From the NCBI GenBank assembly GCA_005223125.1, contig NJBH01000005.1:126780-190779 (forward strand): a DNA stretch of 64,000 bases. Direction: 5' to 3'. This document shows, piece after piece, positions 36,108 through 44,533 of the stretch; position 1 is the first letter of the stretch, and each line of letters starts with the position of its first letter. This DNA comes from Promethearchaeota archaeon Loki_b32. GTDB lineage: Archaea; Asgardarchaeota; Lokiarchaeia; Sigyniarchaeales; SOKP01. The position numbers and the translations under genes are program-made. Below the pieces are notes generated by a model. The model ran no database searches. It had not been told where the DNA came from and worked only from the letters and a program-made list of their open reading frames with translations.

Positions 36108-37406
36108 ATGACAAAGTGGAGAGATATTTATTCTCAAAAAATTACCTCAAAAGAAGAGGCAATCTCTAATATAAAATCTGGAAACAGAGTAGTTTTTGGA
36201 CATGCTGCTGGAGAACCAATTGTATTAGTAGATGAACTTGTAAAACAAAAGGATCGATTGCAGAAGGTAGAAATTGTTCATATGGTACCTCTTAGAGAAT
36301 GTCAATATTGTTTGCCCGAAATGGAACAGAATTTCTATCATAATTCCTTATATGCTGGAGCAGGAACACGACAAGCAATACAAGAGGGGAGAGCTGATTA
36401 TACTCCAATATATTTTTCTGAAATTCCACGTCTTTTTAGAGATAATATATTACCATTAGATGTAGCTTTAATTCAGCTCTCACCACCAGATAATAATGGT
36501 TATATGAGTTTTGGTATATCCGTCGATTATACTATGCAAGCTGCCAAATCTGCAAAAATAGTGATTGCTGAAATAAATAACCAAATGCCTAGAACAAAAG
36601 GCGCTTATATTCACACTTCTGATATAGATTATATTGTTGAAACTGACAGATCGCTAATTGAAATACCTATTCCAAAAATTACTGAAACTGAAGAAAAAAT
36701 AGGACTTAATATTGCTTCATTAGTAACAGATCAGGCAAATCTTCAATTAGGTATTGGTGGAATACCTGATGCCGCATTAAAATTTCTCCAAGAAAAGAAA
36801 GATTTAGGAATTCATACTGAAATGTTCTCTGACGGAGTAGTTGACCTTTATGAAGGGGGAATTATCACAAATAAATATAATAATATAAATCCAAGTAAAT
36901 TTACAGCAACTTTCTTAATGGGAACAAAAATTCTTTACCAATTTGTCGATAATAATCCAGACGTTGAAATGCATCCTGTTGATTATACAAATAATATCAT
37001 GATTGCGGGAAAAGTTAACAATCTAATTTCAATTAATTCTGCTCTCCAAGTGGATTTGTTTGGTCAGGTAAGTGCAGATACTCTGGGTTATCAGCAATAT
37101 TCGGGGGTTGGAGGACAGGTGGATTTTGTTCGTGCTTCAAGTTTATCTCCTGGAGGTAAATCCATTATTGCACTTCCATCAACAAACAAAAATAAAACTT
37201 TAAGCCGTATAACTTCAAAATTAAAAGAAGGATCATGCATAACAACTTCACGAAATGATGTTCACTATATTGTTACAGAGTATGGGATTGCAAATTTACG
37301 TGGAAAGACAATTAGCCAGCGAGCAAAAGCTTTAATTAATATAGCCCATCCAAATTTTCGTGGAAAACTCGAGAAAGATTTCAATAAAATTTCTGGATCC
37401 CGATGA
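36108..37406 (+). CDS. Acetyl-CoA hydrolase/transferase family (4-hydroxybutyrate CoA-transferase-like)
   Basis: This enzyme moves coenzyme A between carboxylic acids. GHAAGEP and the PPDNNGYMSFG loop are typical, IHTEMFSDG holds the glutamate that forms the CoA thioester (Glu241 when counted from the TTG at 36099), and GGQVDFVRAS, TEYGIANLRG and RAKALINIAHPNFRG close the protein. The order matches butyrate or 4-hydroxybutyrate CoA-transferases (about 430-440 residues). ATG 36108 is the better start. The last residues (NKISGSR) run into a piece of an unrelated PAS gene, so the natural C-terminus may have been replaced. Confidence 0.85.
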   Translation: MTKWRDIYSQKITSKEEAISNIKSGNRVVFGHAAGEPIVLVDELVKQKDRLQKVEIVHMVPLRECQYCLPEMEQNFYHNSLYAGAGTRQAIQEGRADYTPIYFSEIPRLFRDNILPLDVALIQLSPPDNNGYMSFGISVDYTMQAAKSAKIVIAEINNQMPRTKGAYIHTSDIDYIVETDRSLIEIPIPKITETEEKIGLNIASLVTDQANLQLGIGGIPDAALKFLQEKKDLGIHTEMFSDGVVDLYEGGIITNKYNNINPSKFTATFLMGTKILYQFVDNNPDVEMHPVDYTNNIMIAGKVNNLISINSALQVDLFGQVSADTLGYQQYSGVGGQVDFVRASSLSPGGKSIIALPSTNKNKTLSRITSKLKEGSCITTSRNDVHYIVTEYGIANLRGKTISQRAKALINIAHPNFRGKLEKDFNKISGSR

Positions 37407-37546
37407 ATGGCAATTTTATAATGATGAGATATTTTGCCATGCGAGATGACGAAGGAAAGTATGTAGGAACATTGGACGTTTCTCAAGAACTCTCCAGATT
37501 AAGATCTCTTGAAGGTGAACGGCGGCTTGTTCAATGGGGAGATTAA
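37396..37546 (+). pseudogene. Remnant of a DUF438/PAS-domain gene (C-terminus)
   Basis: The frame shifted by one from the CoA-transferase reads FWIPMNGNFIMMRYFAMRDD, then EGKYVGTLDVSQELSRL and SLEGERRLVQWGD, ending at TAA 37544. From memory this is the characteristic end of the PAS domain of DUF438 (hemerythrin-PAS) proteins, FWIxMNGKFIxIRYFAVRDxxG to LEGExRLLDW. No full gene precedes it; the CoA-transferase gene abuts it, with 11 bases of overlap. A small peptide could start at ATG 37421, but a relic is more likely. Confidence 0.55.
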
Positions 37547-37679
37547 AATACTTAAAAGATTAAGAAGTAAATTCAATATTTTCTCATTTACAGAAAATTT
37601 GAGCAGATTCTTCAAAAAGAAGATTAATTTAGTATTATTGTGCTTTATCATAATCAATAATAATATTTAGGAGATAACT

Positions 37680-37853
37680 TTGGTAAAGAAAAAAACTAAA
37701 AAGAAAAAAAAGAGAAATGAAAAATCCAATGGAGAGGACTCTGAAGTAAAGGAATATGGTGTAATTTTAACTAAAGAGGAGAAATATCGTCATCGTATTT
37801 ATCCACAAAAAGGGAAAATCCCTGAGGAAGATGAGGATTACAAAATCGTTTAA
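37680..37853 (+). CDS. Small basic/acidic protein of 57 residues
   Basis: This short gene starts with TTG at 37680, with TTAGGAG a few bases before it. The product opens with a lysine-rich run (VKKKTKKKKKRNEK), then acidic and tyrosine-containing text (KEYGVILTKEEKYRHRIYPQ, PEEDEDYKIV). The good ribosome site and non-random composition support a real gene. There is no known family. It lies 45 bases upstream of the Fpg gene in the same direction and may be in its operon. The basic start could bind nucleic acid. Confidence 0.5.
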   Translation: MVKKKTKKKKKRNEKSNGEDSEVKEYGVILTKEEKYRHRIYPQKGKIPEEDEDYKIV

Positions 37854-37898
37854 ATCTTAATGAAACTTTAAAGTCTATTAATAATTAAAATAAATATA

Positions 37899-38684
37899 AT
37901 GCCAGAACTTCCAGAAGTGGAGACGTACAAACGGTATCTAGATGGTACATCATTAAACCAAATTATTATATCAGTTAAAGTAATAGATAATAGAGTTTTA
38001 AATATTGATGAATCTTACCTGAGGAAATTTGTCATAGGTAATAAATTTAAATCATCCATCCGACATGGTAAATATCTTCTAGTGAATCTTGAACAAGATT
38101 ATCTAATTATGCACTTCGGTATGACTGGAGATTTAAAATATTATAACAAGAAAGGTGATGAGCCAAAATTCAGTAAGGTTATATTCCATTTTGAAAATGA
38201 TTTTAATTTAACCTATACTTCTCGAAGGATGTTTGGAAGAATAGATATTGCTGAATCGATTGAGGATTTTATTGAAAAGAAGAATTTAGGACCAGATGCT
38301 TATAAAATGAGTCTCGAAGAATTTAAGGGAGCTCTGAAAAGAAGAAGTGGGATTGCTAAAAATCTATTATTAAATCAAAGTTTTGTTGCGGGTATCGGTA
38401 ATATTTATTCAGATGAGATTTTGTTCAAGACAAAGTTATATCCTAAAACTAAAATAGACACCTTGGATGAAAGTAAAATTCATGAGCTTTTTACTAATAT
38501 TAAAGAAGTGCTACAAGTGGGTATCGAAAGGAAAGGCGATCTAAGTAATTATCCTAACCACTTTCTAATTCCTCATCGTAAAAAAGATGAACATTGTCCA
38601 ATTTGTAATACTGGAATCGAACGTAATGAAATCTCGGGAAGGCATGGTTTTTATTGTCCTAATTGTCAGAAAAAATCCCCTTAA
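37899..38684 (+). CDS. mutM: Formamidopyrimidine-DNA glycosylase (Fpg/MutM family)
   Basis: This DNA repair enzyme removes oxidised bases and nicks the strand. The N-terminus MPELPEVETYKRYLD gives the catalytic Pro2 and Glu3. HGKYLLVNL holds the lysine of the active site, MHFGMTGDL follows, the helix-two-turn-helix carries NQSFVAGIGNIYSDEILF, and the zinc finger is CPICNTGIERNEISGRHGFY then CPNC. The length of 261 residues is normal. Fpg is uncommon in archaea, so bacterial origin is possible. It could also belong to the related Nei branch, but the GIGNIYSDE text fits Fpg. Confidence 0.9.
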   Translation: MPELPEVETYKRYLDGTSLNQIIISVKVIDNRVLNIDESYLRKFVIGNKFKSSIRHGKYLLVNLEQDYLIMHFGMTGDLKYYNKKGDEPKFSKVIFHFENDFNLTYTSRRMFGRIDIAESIEDFIEKKNLGPDAYKMSLEEFKGALKRRSGIAKNLLLNQSFVAGIGNIYSDEILFKTKLYPKTKIDTLDESKIHELFTNIKEVLQVGIERKGDLSNYPNHFLIPHRKKDEHCPICNTGIERNEISGRHGFYCPNCQKKSP

Positions 38685-38757
38685 ATTAACATAGCACCCA
38701 ATTTAGATTAGGTTAAGATCCTCCAAAGATCTACTGTAATGATTAATAGAAAAAAAA

Positions 38758-39348
38758 TTAGGGAATTGTTATAATTTTAAAGAAATCTAAGCAAATTAGA
38801 ACAAGAAAGACAATTTGGATTGAAAATTGCATCAAAGACCCAGATGAAAAAAAACCCACCTCTTTTTCAATACCTACAAATTTAGATATCCAATATAGAA
38901 TGAATAGAATAAAAGGAAGAAGTAAAATAACAACATGGTACCCTGCAAGACTAATTAAATATTTATAACTGATAACCCAAAATGCGATCATAGTAAAAAG
39001 TAGCACTGTAACGTGCATGATACGAGCCCATTTTGTAATTTGGAACATTTCTCGAGTATATTTTTCTAAAACCTTTTCTTCCGTCCCCTTCACTTTTATG
39101 CGCGAAACTAGGTATTCAGCCCTCATTACTTGGTGCATAACATTAATAAAAGCCACAAATGAAATCATCATTAAAAAAGTGATTGTGACAATCCCTCCCT
39201 CAGAAGGCGGGTGATCCCAAGAAAGAGTGACTACCACGAGATCTGCACCAAGCAAAGCAGTAGCAGAAGCAAGTACAGCACTAGATGCACCAGAACTTCG
39301 TATCATAACATCAGTAGTATCTTTATATGGTTTTTCACTCACAATCAT
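38758..39348 (-). CDS. Membrane protein of unknown family
   Basis: This 196-residue protein has four or five membrane segments, preceded by a short cytosolic start (SEKPYKDTTDVMIRSSG). A central cytosolic loop reads EYLVSRIKVKGTEEKVLEKY. I recognise no family. AGAGGTG just before the start supports translation. It is convergent with the Fpg gene. There is nothing to suggest a substrate. Confidence 0.55.
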   Translation of the reverse strand: MIVSEKPYKDTTDVMIRSSGASSAVLASATALLGADLVVVTLSWDHPPSEGGIVTITFLMMISFVAFINVMHQVMRAEYLVSRIKVKGTEEKVLEKYTREMFQITKWARIMHVTVLLFTMIAFWVISYKYLISLAGYHVVILLLPFILFILYWISKFVGIEKEVGFFSSGSLMQFSIQIVFLVLICLDFFKIITIP

Positions 39349-39723
39349 TCACCTCTTTTTAGAGTTTTTATTTTTATTTTTTTATAAATAAACTTTAGTT
39401 GCTATAATATATAAAATTTGGATGTGGATCCCTATTATTGATACAATTTTGGTTTTAATAATTAATACAAGATATTTCTTTCAATATAAGTAGCTATATC
39501 TCTTTAATCAAGAAGAAAGTTAAAAAATTTATTCTTAAGACATTTAACTTAAATATTTTATTCTATTATAAATTGTTTTCCAAGTGTTTAATTCAAGGAA
39601 ACCCTCATCAATGTTTACTTCAATATTTCAAAATCATTATAAATGGTAAAGTTAAAATTAAAAATCACTTTTTAAAGAATATTATATCTAATCCATCTAT
39701 TATAAGCCTAAAACGAGAAAATT
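39349..39723. other. AT-rich intergenic region, nothing identified
   Basis: This 375-base gap lies between divergent membrane-protein genes. It holds no coding-like frame that I trust; the open frame at 39573-39764 has random composition. It probably contains two promoters. I see no repeat shared with the rest of the window. Confidence 0.4.
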
Positions 39724-40332
39724 ATGATAATATTTCAGATTTTAGCTATTTGCGGAATGCTTAGTCCAATCGTATATACTGCGATGTGGATTTATTGTGG
39801 CAGTTTAGATTCGGATTACAGTCATATTCGAGTTGATATAAGTTCGCTGTTTGCAGTTGACGCTCCTAACAAACGATTAGCGCAATCATTCATTATATTA
39901 TCTAGCGTTTTATTGTTTGTATTTTATATTGGATTACATGAGGGTATAAACGATGGAGGAGGTTCAATTGTAGGACCTATATTATTTTTGATTAGTTCAA
40001 TTTTAGGAATACTCGTTGCTTTCTTTTTCCCTCTTGATACGGGGGGTGAAATAAAAACTCTCAGGGGAAAAATGCACATAATCCTTGTCGCGGCATCAGG
40101 AATATTAATTATTGCGGGGATGATGGCATTATGGTTAAGATTGCAGCTAATATCTGTATGGAGTGCCTTTGCAATATATTCACTCATTTCAGCCATAGTT
40201 TCATTAATTCTTATAATTATCTCAGGTATTTTCGCCACAAGTAATTACAGGGGTTTACTCGAAAGAATCGGGGTCAGTCCCTATCAACTCTACTACTTTG
40301 TTCTTAGTCTGATGATATTTCTGAATAATTAA
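39724..40332 (+). CDS. DUF998 family membrane protein
   Basis: This 202-residue protein has six membrane segments. SDYSHIRVDISSLFAVDAPN after the first helix, FFPLDTGGEIKTLRGKMHII in the middle and the spacing of helices match DUF998 (FPxD and GxxH). Some DUF998 relatives are linked to lipid or cytochrome-like membrane functions, but the role is unknown. It is convergent with the histidine phosphatase gene, 42 bases apart. Confidence 0.65.
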   Translation: MIIFQILAICGMLSPIVYTAMWIYCGSLDSDYSHIRVDISSLFAVDAPNKRLAQSFIILSSVLLFVFYIGLHEGINDGGGSIVGPILFLISSILGILVAFFFPLDTGGEIKTLRGKMHIILVAASGILIIAGMMALWLRLQLISVWSAFAIYSLISAIVSLILIIISGIFATSNYRGLLERIGVSPYQLYYFVLSLMIFLNN

Positions 40333-40374
40333 CTAATCATTATAGAAAAATATAGAACATCAAATAATTTAAAA

Positions 40375-41115
40375 TTAAATTTCTCTATTCTTCCACCAAT
40401 ATGGAATTCCTAGTTTGATCAATTTGCCGTAATCTAACAGTAATATTTGATCCTCCATTATCGAAAACGCAAAACCCCCAAGATAGTCTATCCAACGCTC
40501 ATCGGGAGGAAGAGCAAACCATCCAAATCTAAAAATCATTATGTGAAAATCATGAGAAATAAAGAGATCGATACCACTTTCAGAATTACTCTCAATTTGG
40601 TACCAAATTTGTTGACCACTTCTCTGAATGAATGGTAACGCGGGAGGCCATAGATCTGGTGAATAAACACCCGCTAAATAACGTAGGATTACTTGATAGT
40701 TTTTATATTTATTAAATTCATCCAAATATGATTGAGAGTTTATTCCAATGCCATGCAATGATTTGTATTCTCCTATAAAAATTCCCTTTCCGTTTACTTT
40801 TGTGAATCCTTGATAAACTTTTTCAGCAGTCTCCTTGCATCGGTTGCGAGGGCTATGAAATAATCGAACGTGTCTATCTATTGGTAAGCTTTCACCAAAT
40901 TTTTCAGCAATTTCTTGTCCTAACGGTGTTAGCTCCATATTTGCTATTTTTAGATCATTCTCATTAACCAATTTTGGTTCATATCTTTGAGAATGTCTCA
41001 ATATTATAATAATCTTTGAATGAACGGGAAATTTATCAAGCCCTTTAATGATATTAGTTGCTTGTTTCGTCCAAGTATTTTCTTCCCAGATTTTCTTAGC
41101 CAATTTTTCAGACAT
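40375..41115 (-). CDS. Histidine phosphatase superfamily protein
   Basis: This 246-residue protein has the phosphoglycerate-mutase-like opening IIIILRHSQRYEP, with Arg40 and His41 as phosphate-binding and nucleophile residues (RHS rather than the common RHG). LTPLGQEIAEKFGESL and LFHSPRNRCKETAEKV supply the second Arg, and LFISHDFHIMIF the second His. The set is complete for a phosphatase. The substrate is unknown. It lies 36 bases after the E2-like acyltransferase gene on the same strand. Confidence 0.8.
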   Translation of the reverse strand: MSEKLAKKIWEENTWTKQATNIIKGLDKFPVHSKIIIILRHSQRYEPKLVNENDLKIANMELTPLGQEIAEKFGESLPIDRHVRLFHSPRNRCKETAEKVYQGFTKVNGKGIFIGEYKSLHGIGINSQSYLDEFNKYKNYQVILRYLAGVYSPDLWPPALPFIQRSGQQIWYQIESNSESGIDLFISHDFHIMIFRFGWFALPPDERWIDYLGGFAFSIMEDQILLLDYGKLIKLGIPYWWKNREI

Positions 41116-41150
41116 TTTTAAATCCTATAATTAAAATTAATCTCTAATTC

Positions 41151-41966
41151 TTATTCAATACCAAATTCGTTTTCGACCAATTCTTTTAATCTTGTTAAAA
41201 ATCGTGTTGCAGGAGCACCATCTATAATATCATGGTCGAACATTATTGTTGCATGAAGAATCTTCCGAATTTCTATTTTGTCATCAACCACTCCTGCTTT
41301 TTTTGTTATAGCTCCTAAAGCGATCATTAATGATGACACACCAATAGGAATACCCCATCCGCTAAGATCTCCAAACATCCCTACCGAAGTGAGATTTATA
41401 GTACCTCCAAAATCTTTAAGTAGTAAAGGATTCCGACCAAATCTCCAGTATGTAAACTTTCTTAGAAATTTAGGAAGGTTAGTGAAAATTCTTTTAAATT
41501 TCTCTTCTTTTTTTAGCCCAAGTAATACTTCATCATCCACTGCTTCTGATTGGGCATCTCTAATTTCATTAGTAATTTCTGCAACCGATTTTTCATTAGT
41601 TTTTCTGATTATTATTGGTAAAGGGGTCTTCTGACCGTTTACTATTTTCTCAACCATAATAGAAATGTCAACATCATCAAATCTATAAATTTTCTTCTTT
41701 CCCTTTTTTAACGCATGTACATCTTTATATTCACTCGCCGCTTGTCCAATGCATTTTAATAACCATCCAGTAAAAGATAACTTGATTCCATGTTGTAATT
41801 TGTAATTTTTTATCTTTTCTCTTCCATTGGTCACATCAAATTCAACTAATCCTTTAATATAATGTTTCTTCATGCCTTGCTCCATTATATCTATCACCAT
41901 TCTACGCTCTTTGGGAAACCTAATCACTTCATAGGTCCCAGCAGATTTCTTTTTTTTAGAACCCAT
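41151..41966 (-). CDS. Stand-alone 2-oxoacid dehydrogenase E2-like acyltransferase domain
   Basis: This 271-residue protein has the catalytic domain of E2 acyltransferases (CAT-like fold). The catalytic motif is HDIIDG (His245 to Gly250), preceded by the family strand GTINLTSVGMFGDLSGWGIP and LMIALGAITKK. The usual lipoyl and E1/E3-binding domains are missing, so it is not part of a normal pyruvate dehydrogenase complex. It opens with a basic stretch (MGSKKKKSAG). It may acylate a small molecule or protein with CoA thioesters. No E1 or E3 gene is nearby. Confidence 0.8.
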   Translation of the reverse strand: MGSKKKKSAGTYEVIRFPKERRMVIDIMEQGMKKHYIKGLVEFDVTNGREKIKNYKLQHGIKLSFTGWLLKCIGQAASEYKDVHALKKGKKKIYRFDDVDISIMVEKIVNGQKTPLPIIIRKTNEKSVAEITNEIRDAQSEAVDDEVLLGLKKEEKFKRIFTNLPKFLRKFTYWRFGRNPLLLKDFGGTINLTSVGMFGDLSGWGIPIGVSSLMIALGAITKKAGVVDDKIEIRKILHATIMFDHDIIDGAPATRFLTRLKELVENEFGIE

Positions 41967-42100
41967 TATCTATCTCCAATCTCACTTATTTACTATATTT
42001 GTATTTAGTAATTAATTATCTAATGAATAATAGACTTTCTCATTTCAATTTTGGTTTTGCCTAAATTATATATAAAATGTAGACTTAATAAGAAATTATT

Positions 42101-43054
42101 ATGAAAGCCATTGTATATGAAGAATTTGGTTCTGCGGAGGTTCTTGAATTAAAAGAAGTGGATAAACCTACACCTAAGGATGATGAATTGCTTGTTAAGG
42201 TACATGCAACTTCAGTAAACGCCATAGATATGATCTTTCGGAGTGGTGCAACCTTGTTATTTGGAATGACAAAATTAATGGCGGGATTTAAAAAACCAAA
42301 ACATAACATTATAGGGTTTGATGTATCTGGAGAGGTTGAATCTGTAGGAAAAAACGTTATAAAATTTAAAAACGGAGATCTTATTTATGCATGTCTTAGA
42401 AGCCCTGGTGCAAATGCCGAGTATGTACGCGTTCCTGAAAAGTTTGCCGCAATAAAACCCGCTAATATGACTCATGAGGAAGCTGCGGCAGTACCTGATG
42501 CAGGTGGCACAGCTTTGACCGGGCTTATTTATACGGTTACTATTAAAGAGGGACAAAGAGTGCTTATCTTTGGTGCTTCTGGAGGAGTAGGTACTTATGC
42601 TTTACAAATTGCGAGGACATTTACAACTGAAGTAACAGGCGTATGTAGTACAAGTGCTGTAAGTATGGTAAAATCTCTTGGAGCAAATGCTGTGATTGAT
42701 TATACGAAAGAGGATTTTACTAAAAATGGACAAACTTACGATATTATCTTTGACGCGGTGGGTCGAAATGTAACTTCGTACTCGAAATGTAAAAACTCGT
42801 TAACTAAGAATGGGATTTTTGTAACAGTTGATTTTCAATCGGTGATGTTTAAATATATGTTGAATAAAAACGTGAGAGGGTACATGGGTAATGTTGTTGC
42901 TGAAAAACTTGATTATCTCAGAGATCTCATCGAAGCAGGAAAGATTAAATCAGTTGTTGATAAAGTTTATCCATTGAGTCAGATGGCAGACGCTCATAGA
43001 TACTATGAAGAAGGTCATCCAAAAGGAAAAATAGTGATAACTATACAAGATTAA
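42101..43054 (+). CDS. Zinc-free medium-chain dehydrogenase (quinone oxidoreductase-like)
   Basis: This 317-residue NADP(H)-dependent reductase of the MDR superfamily has MKAIVYEEFGSAEVLELKEV at the start, FDVSGEVESVGKNV, AVPDAGGTALTGL and the cofactor loop FGASGGVGTYALQIA. It ends with the family YPLSQMADAHRYYEEGHPKG. Cys and His zinc ligands are absent. Such enzymes reduce quinones or unsaturated ketones. It stands alone on the plus strand, divergent from the E2-like gene. Confidence 0.85.
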   Translation: MKAIVYEEFGSAEVLELKEVDKPTPKDDELLVKVHATSVNAIDMIFRSGATLLFGMTKLMAGFKKPKHNIIGFDVSGEVESVGKNVIKFKNGDLIYACLRSPGANAEYVRVPEKFAAIKPANMTHEEAAAVPDAGGTALTGLIYTVTIKEGQRVLIFGASGGVGTYALQIARTFTTEVTGVCSTSAVSMVKSLGANAVIDYTKEDFTKNGQTYDIIFDAVGRNVTSYSKCKNSLTKNGIFVTVDFQSVMFKYMLNKNVRGYMGNVVAEKLDYLRDLIEAGKIKSVVDKVYPLSQMADAHRYYEEGHPKGKIVITIQD

Positions 43055-43086
43055 CAAGATGTAATAATATTATTTGATATTGAGTT

Positions 43087-43635
43087 TCATACTTTAAAAA
43101 AAATACTTGCAAAACCTTTTCCAATTTTTGATAATCCGATCTTTATAAACTCGCCTTTCGATATTTCTCCTTTTTTGCATTTTTTCCACGAATTCTTGAT
43201 GATTTTCCAATCGGAACCTAAATTTTTTTTCATGTAGCTCTCAATATCACTGATATCCTCCATTAGATTCTCGATCATAAACGCAACATGAGAAATGTCC
43301 AATTTAATCTCTGTTGTATCAGCTTTTACGTCAGAGATCTGCAATTCCATATCTTTCATTTTATTATAAAGCTTCTTATACCTTCGATATTTAGGACCTT
43401 TTTCTTTGATGCCCTTTATCCAGTTAGTCCAGGAGCCCTTAAACTCTTGCCAATCGTTTTCCCAGTCTTTTTGGACTTTTAGGAAAAAATCATCTGACTT
43501 TACCGATAACCCTTGGAACTCATCCTTTATATCCAGGAAAAACTGGCTAATGGGATCTTTCTTTTTTTCTTCTATTGAAATAATATCATCTTGAGCAGGA
43601 TCTTTCTCTTCAGTATCTTTCATTTCGATCATCAA
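43087..43635 (-). CDS. Coiled-coil protein of unknown function
   Basis: This 182-residue soluble protein is charged and helical, with no known motif. The middle has a Trp-rich basic part (DWENDWQEFKGSWTNWIKGI) and a coiled coil (KKLYNKMKDMELQISDVKAD, AFMIENLMEDISDIESYMKK). The tail (GEISKGEFIKIGLSKIGKGF) is amphipathic and could touch membrane. It is convergent with the dehydrogenase gene. The frame is well supported by composition. Confidence 0.6.
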   Translation of the reverse strand: MMIEMKDTEEKDPAQDDIISIEEKKKDPISQFFLDIKDEFQGLSVKSDDFFLKVQKDWENDWQEFKGSWTNWIKGIKEKGPKYRRYKKLYNKMKDMELQISDVKADTTEIKLDISHVAFMIENLMEDISDIESYMKKNLGSDWKIIKNSWKKCKKGEISKGEFIKIGLSKIGKGFASIFFKV

Positions 43636-43781
43636 CCTTGGAAATCTCTTCTAACTATCCTAGAAATTACATAATAATTTAAAAGTATTTATTAATAAGT
43701 TTTCTTATAATGTGAAATTGGAATAAATCTTATACATTTTATCTCTATAAATTTAAAATTAATTCCCTCAATAATTACATA

Positions 43782-44312
43782 TTGCTTAAAATCTTAATCA
43801 AATCAAAAGTGGTTAAACTGGAATCCATTCATAAACGAGGTGTAGGTAAAGAACATCCAAAAGGACATCTAATACAACTTATAGCAGGGATTATTTTTTT
43901 TCTTATATGGATTTTAGATTCTTTTATCTTCATGTTCTCAACCGGATTGGGAAGCTATATCGACTTCATTATCCGGATTATTTTGTGTCTGAGTCTTTTA
44001 ATAATAGGACTTTTTTTAATATTCAGAACGGGTCATATTTTATTTAATAAAGAAAATGTACCTTCTAAGTTAATAAAGAAGGGAATTTTTGCTCATACAA
44101 GGCATCCCTTATATCTTGGTGTTCTCATAATATATCTAGGACTTATACTTTTATCAGTATCATTACTCTCTATTATCGGATTTATCGTTGCCTTCATTTT
44201 ATATAATTGGATCGCCACTTTTGAGGAGAATGACCTTGAGAAACTGTTTAAAGAAGAATATTTAGAATACAAGAAAAGGGTCCCAAAATGGATTCCATCC
44301 TTTAAAAATTAA
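43782..44312 (+). CDS. Isoprenylcysteine carboxyl methyltransferase-like membrane protein
   Basis: This 176-residue protein has four membrane segments and the ICMT/PEMT C-terminal signature. IFAHTRHPLYLGVLIIYLGL is the SAM-binding RHPxYxG part, and FEENDLEKLFKEEYLEYKKR followed by VPKWIP is the usual end. It should methylate a lipid or an isoprenylated acceptor. In eukaryotes ICMT acts on prenylated small GTPases, so an acceptor among GTPases is a possibility, not shown here. The only available start is TTG 43782. Confidence 0.75.
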   Translation: MLKILIKSKVVKLESIHKRGVGKEHPKGHLIQLIAGIIFFLIWILDSFIFMFSTGLGSYIDFIIRIILCLSLLIIGLFLIFRTGHILFNKENVPSKLIKKGIFAHTRHPLYLGVLIIYLGLILLSVSLLSIIGFIVAFILYNWIATFEENDLEKLFKEEYLEYKKRVPKWIPSFKN

Positions 44313-44455
44313 TGTTCATATTTGCTAATTGCATTTAATTGGCTTTATTTCAATTAGTTTTTACCTTCACGCTGAATGTAAGAAACTATTAAATAACATA
44401 AAAAAATAAAAGGTTAGAATTAGGTTCAAATTTAAATATACTATGAAATATTCCT

Positions 44456-44533
44456 AGACCATCAAAATGAATAAAGATATACTCATTTTATTTCAAATAA
44501 TAGTATCAACAATGTTTTGTTGTATTTTTTGTG
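44456..44533 (-). repeat. Right end of the TnpB element
   Basis: The 3' end of the TnpB gene and the bases after it (agaccat to gtatttttt on the plus strand) are repeated at 48785-48862 with about 87 percent identity. In IS200/IS605-type elements the right end also encodes the guide (omega/re) RNA that overlaps the end of tnpB. The shared boundary near 44456 is therefore a candidate element end. The guide, if present, would lie just beyond it at about 44436-44455. Confidence 0.55.

Noticed and set aside
39573..39764. Plus-strand frame of 63 residues in the gap before the DUF998 gene
   Set aside because: Random-looking composition, no ribosome site, and it overlaps the DUF998 start.
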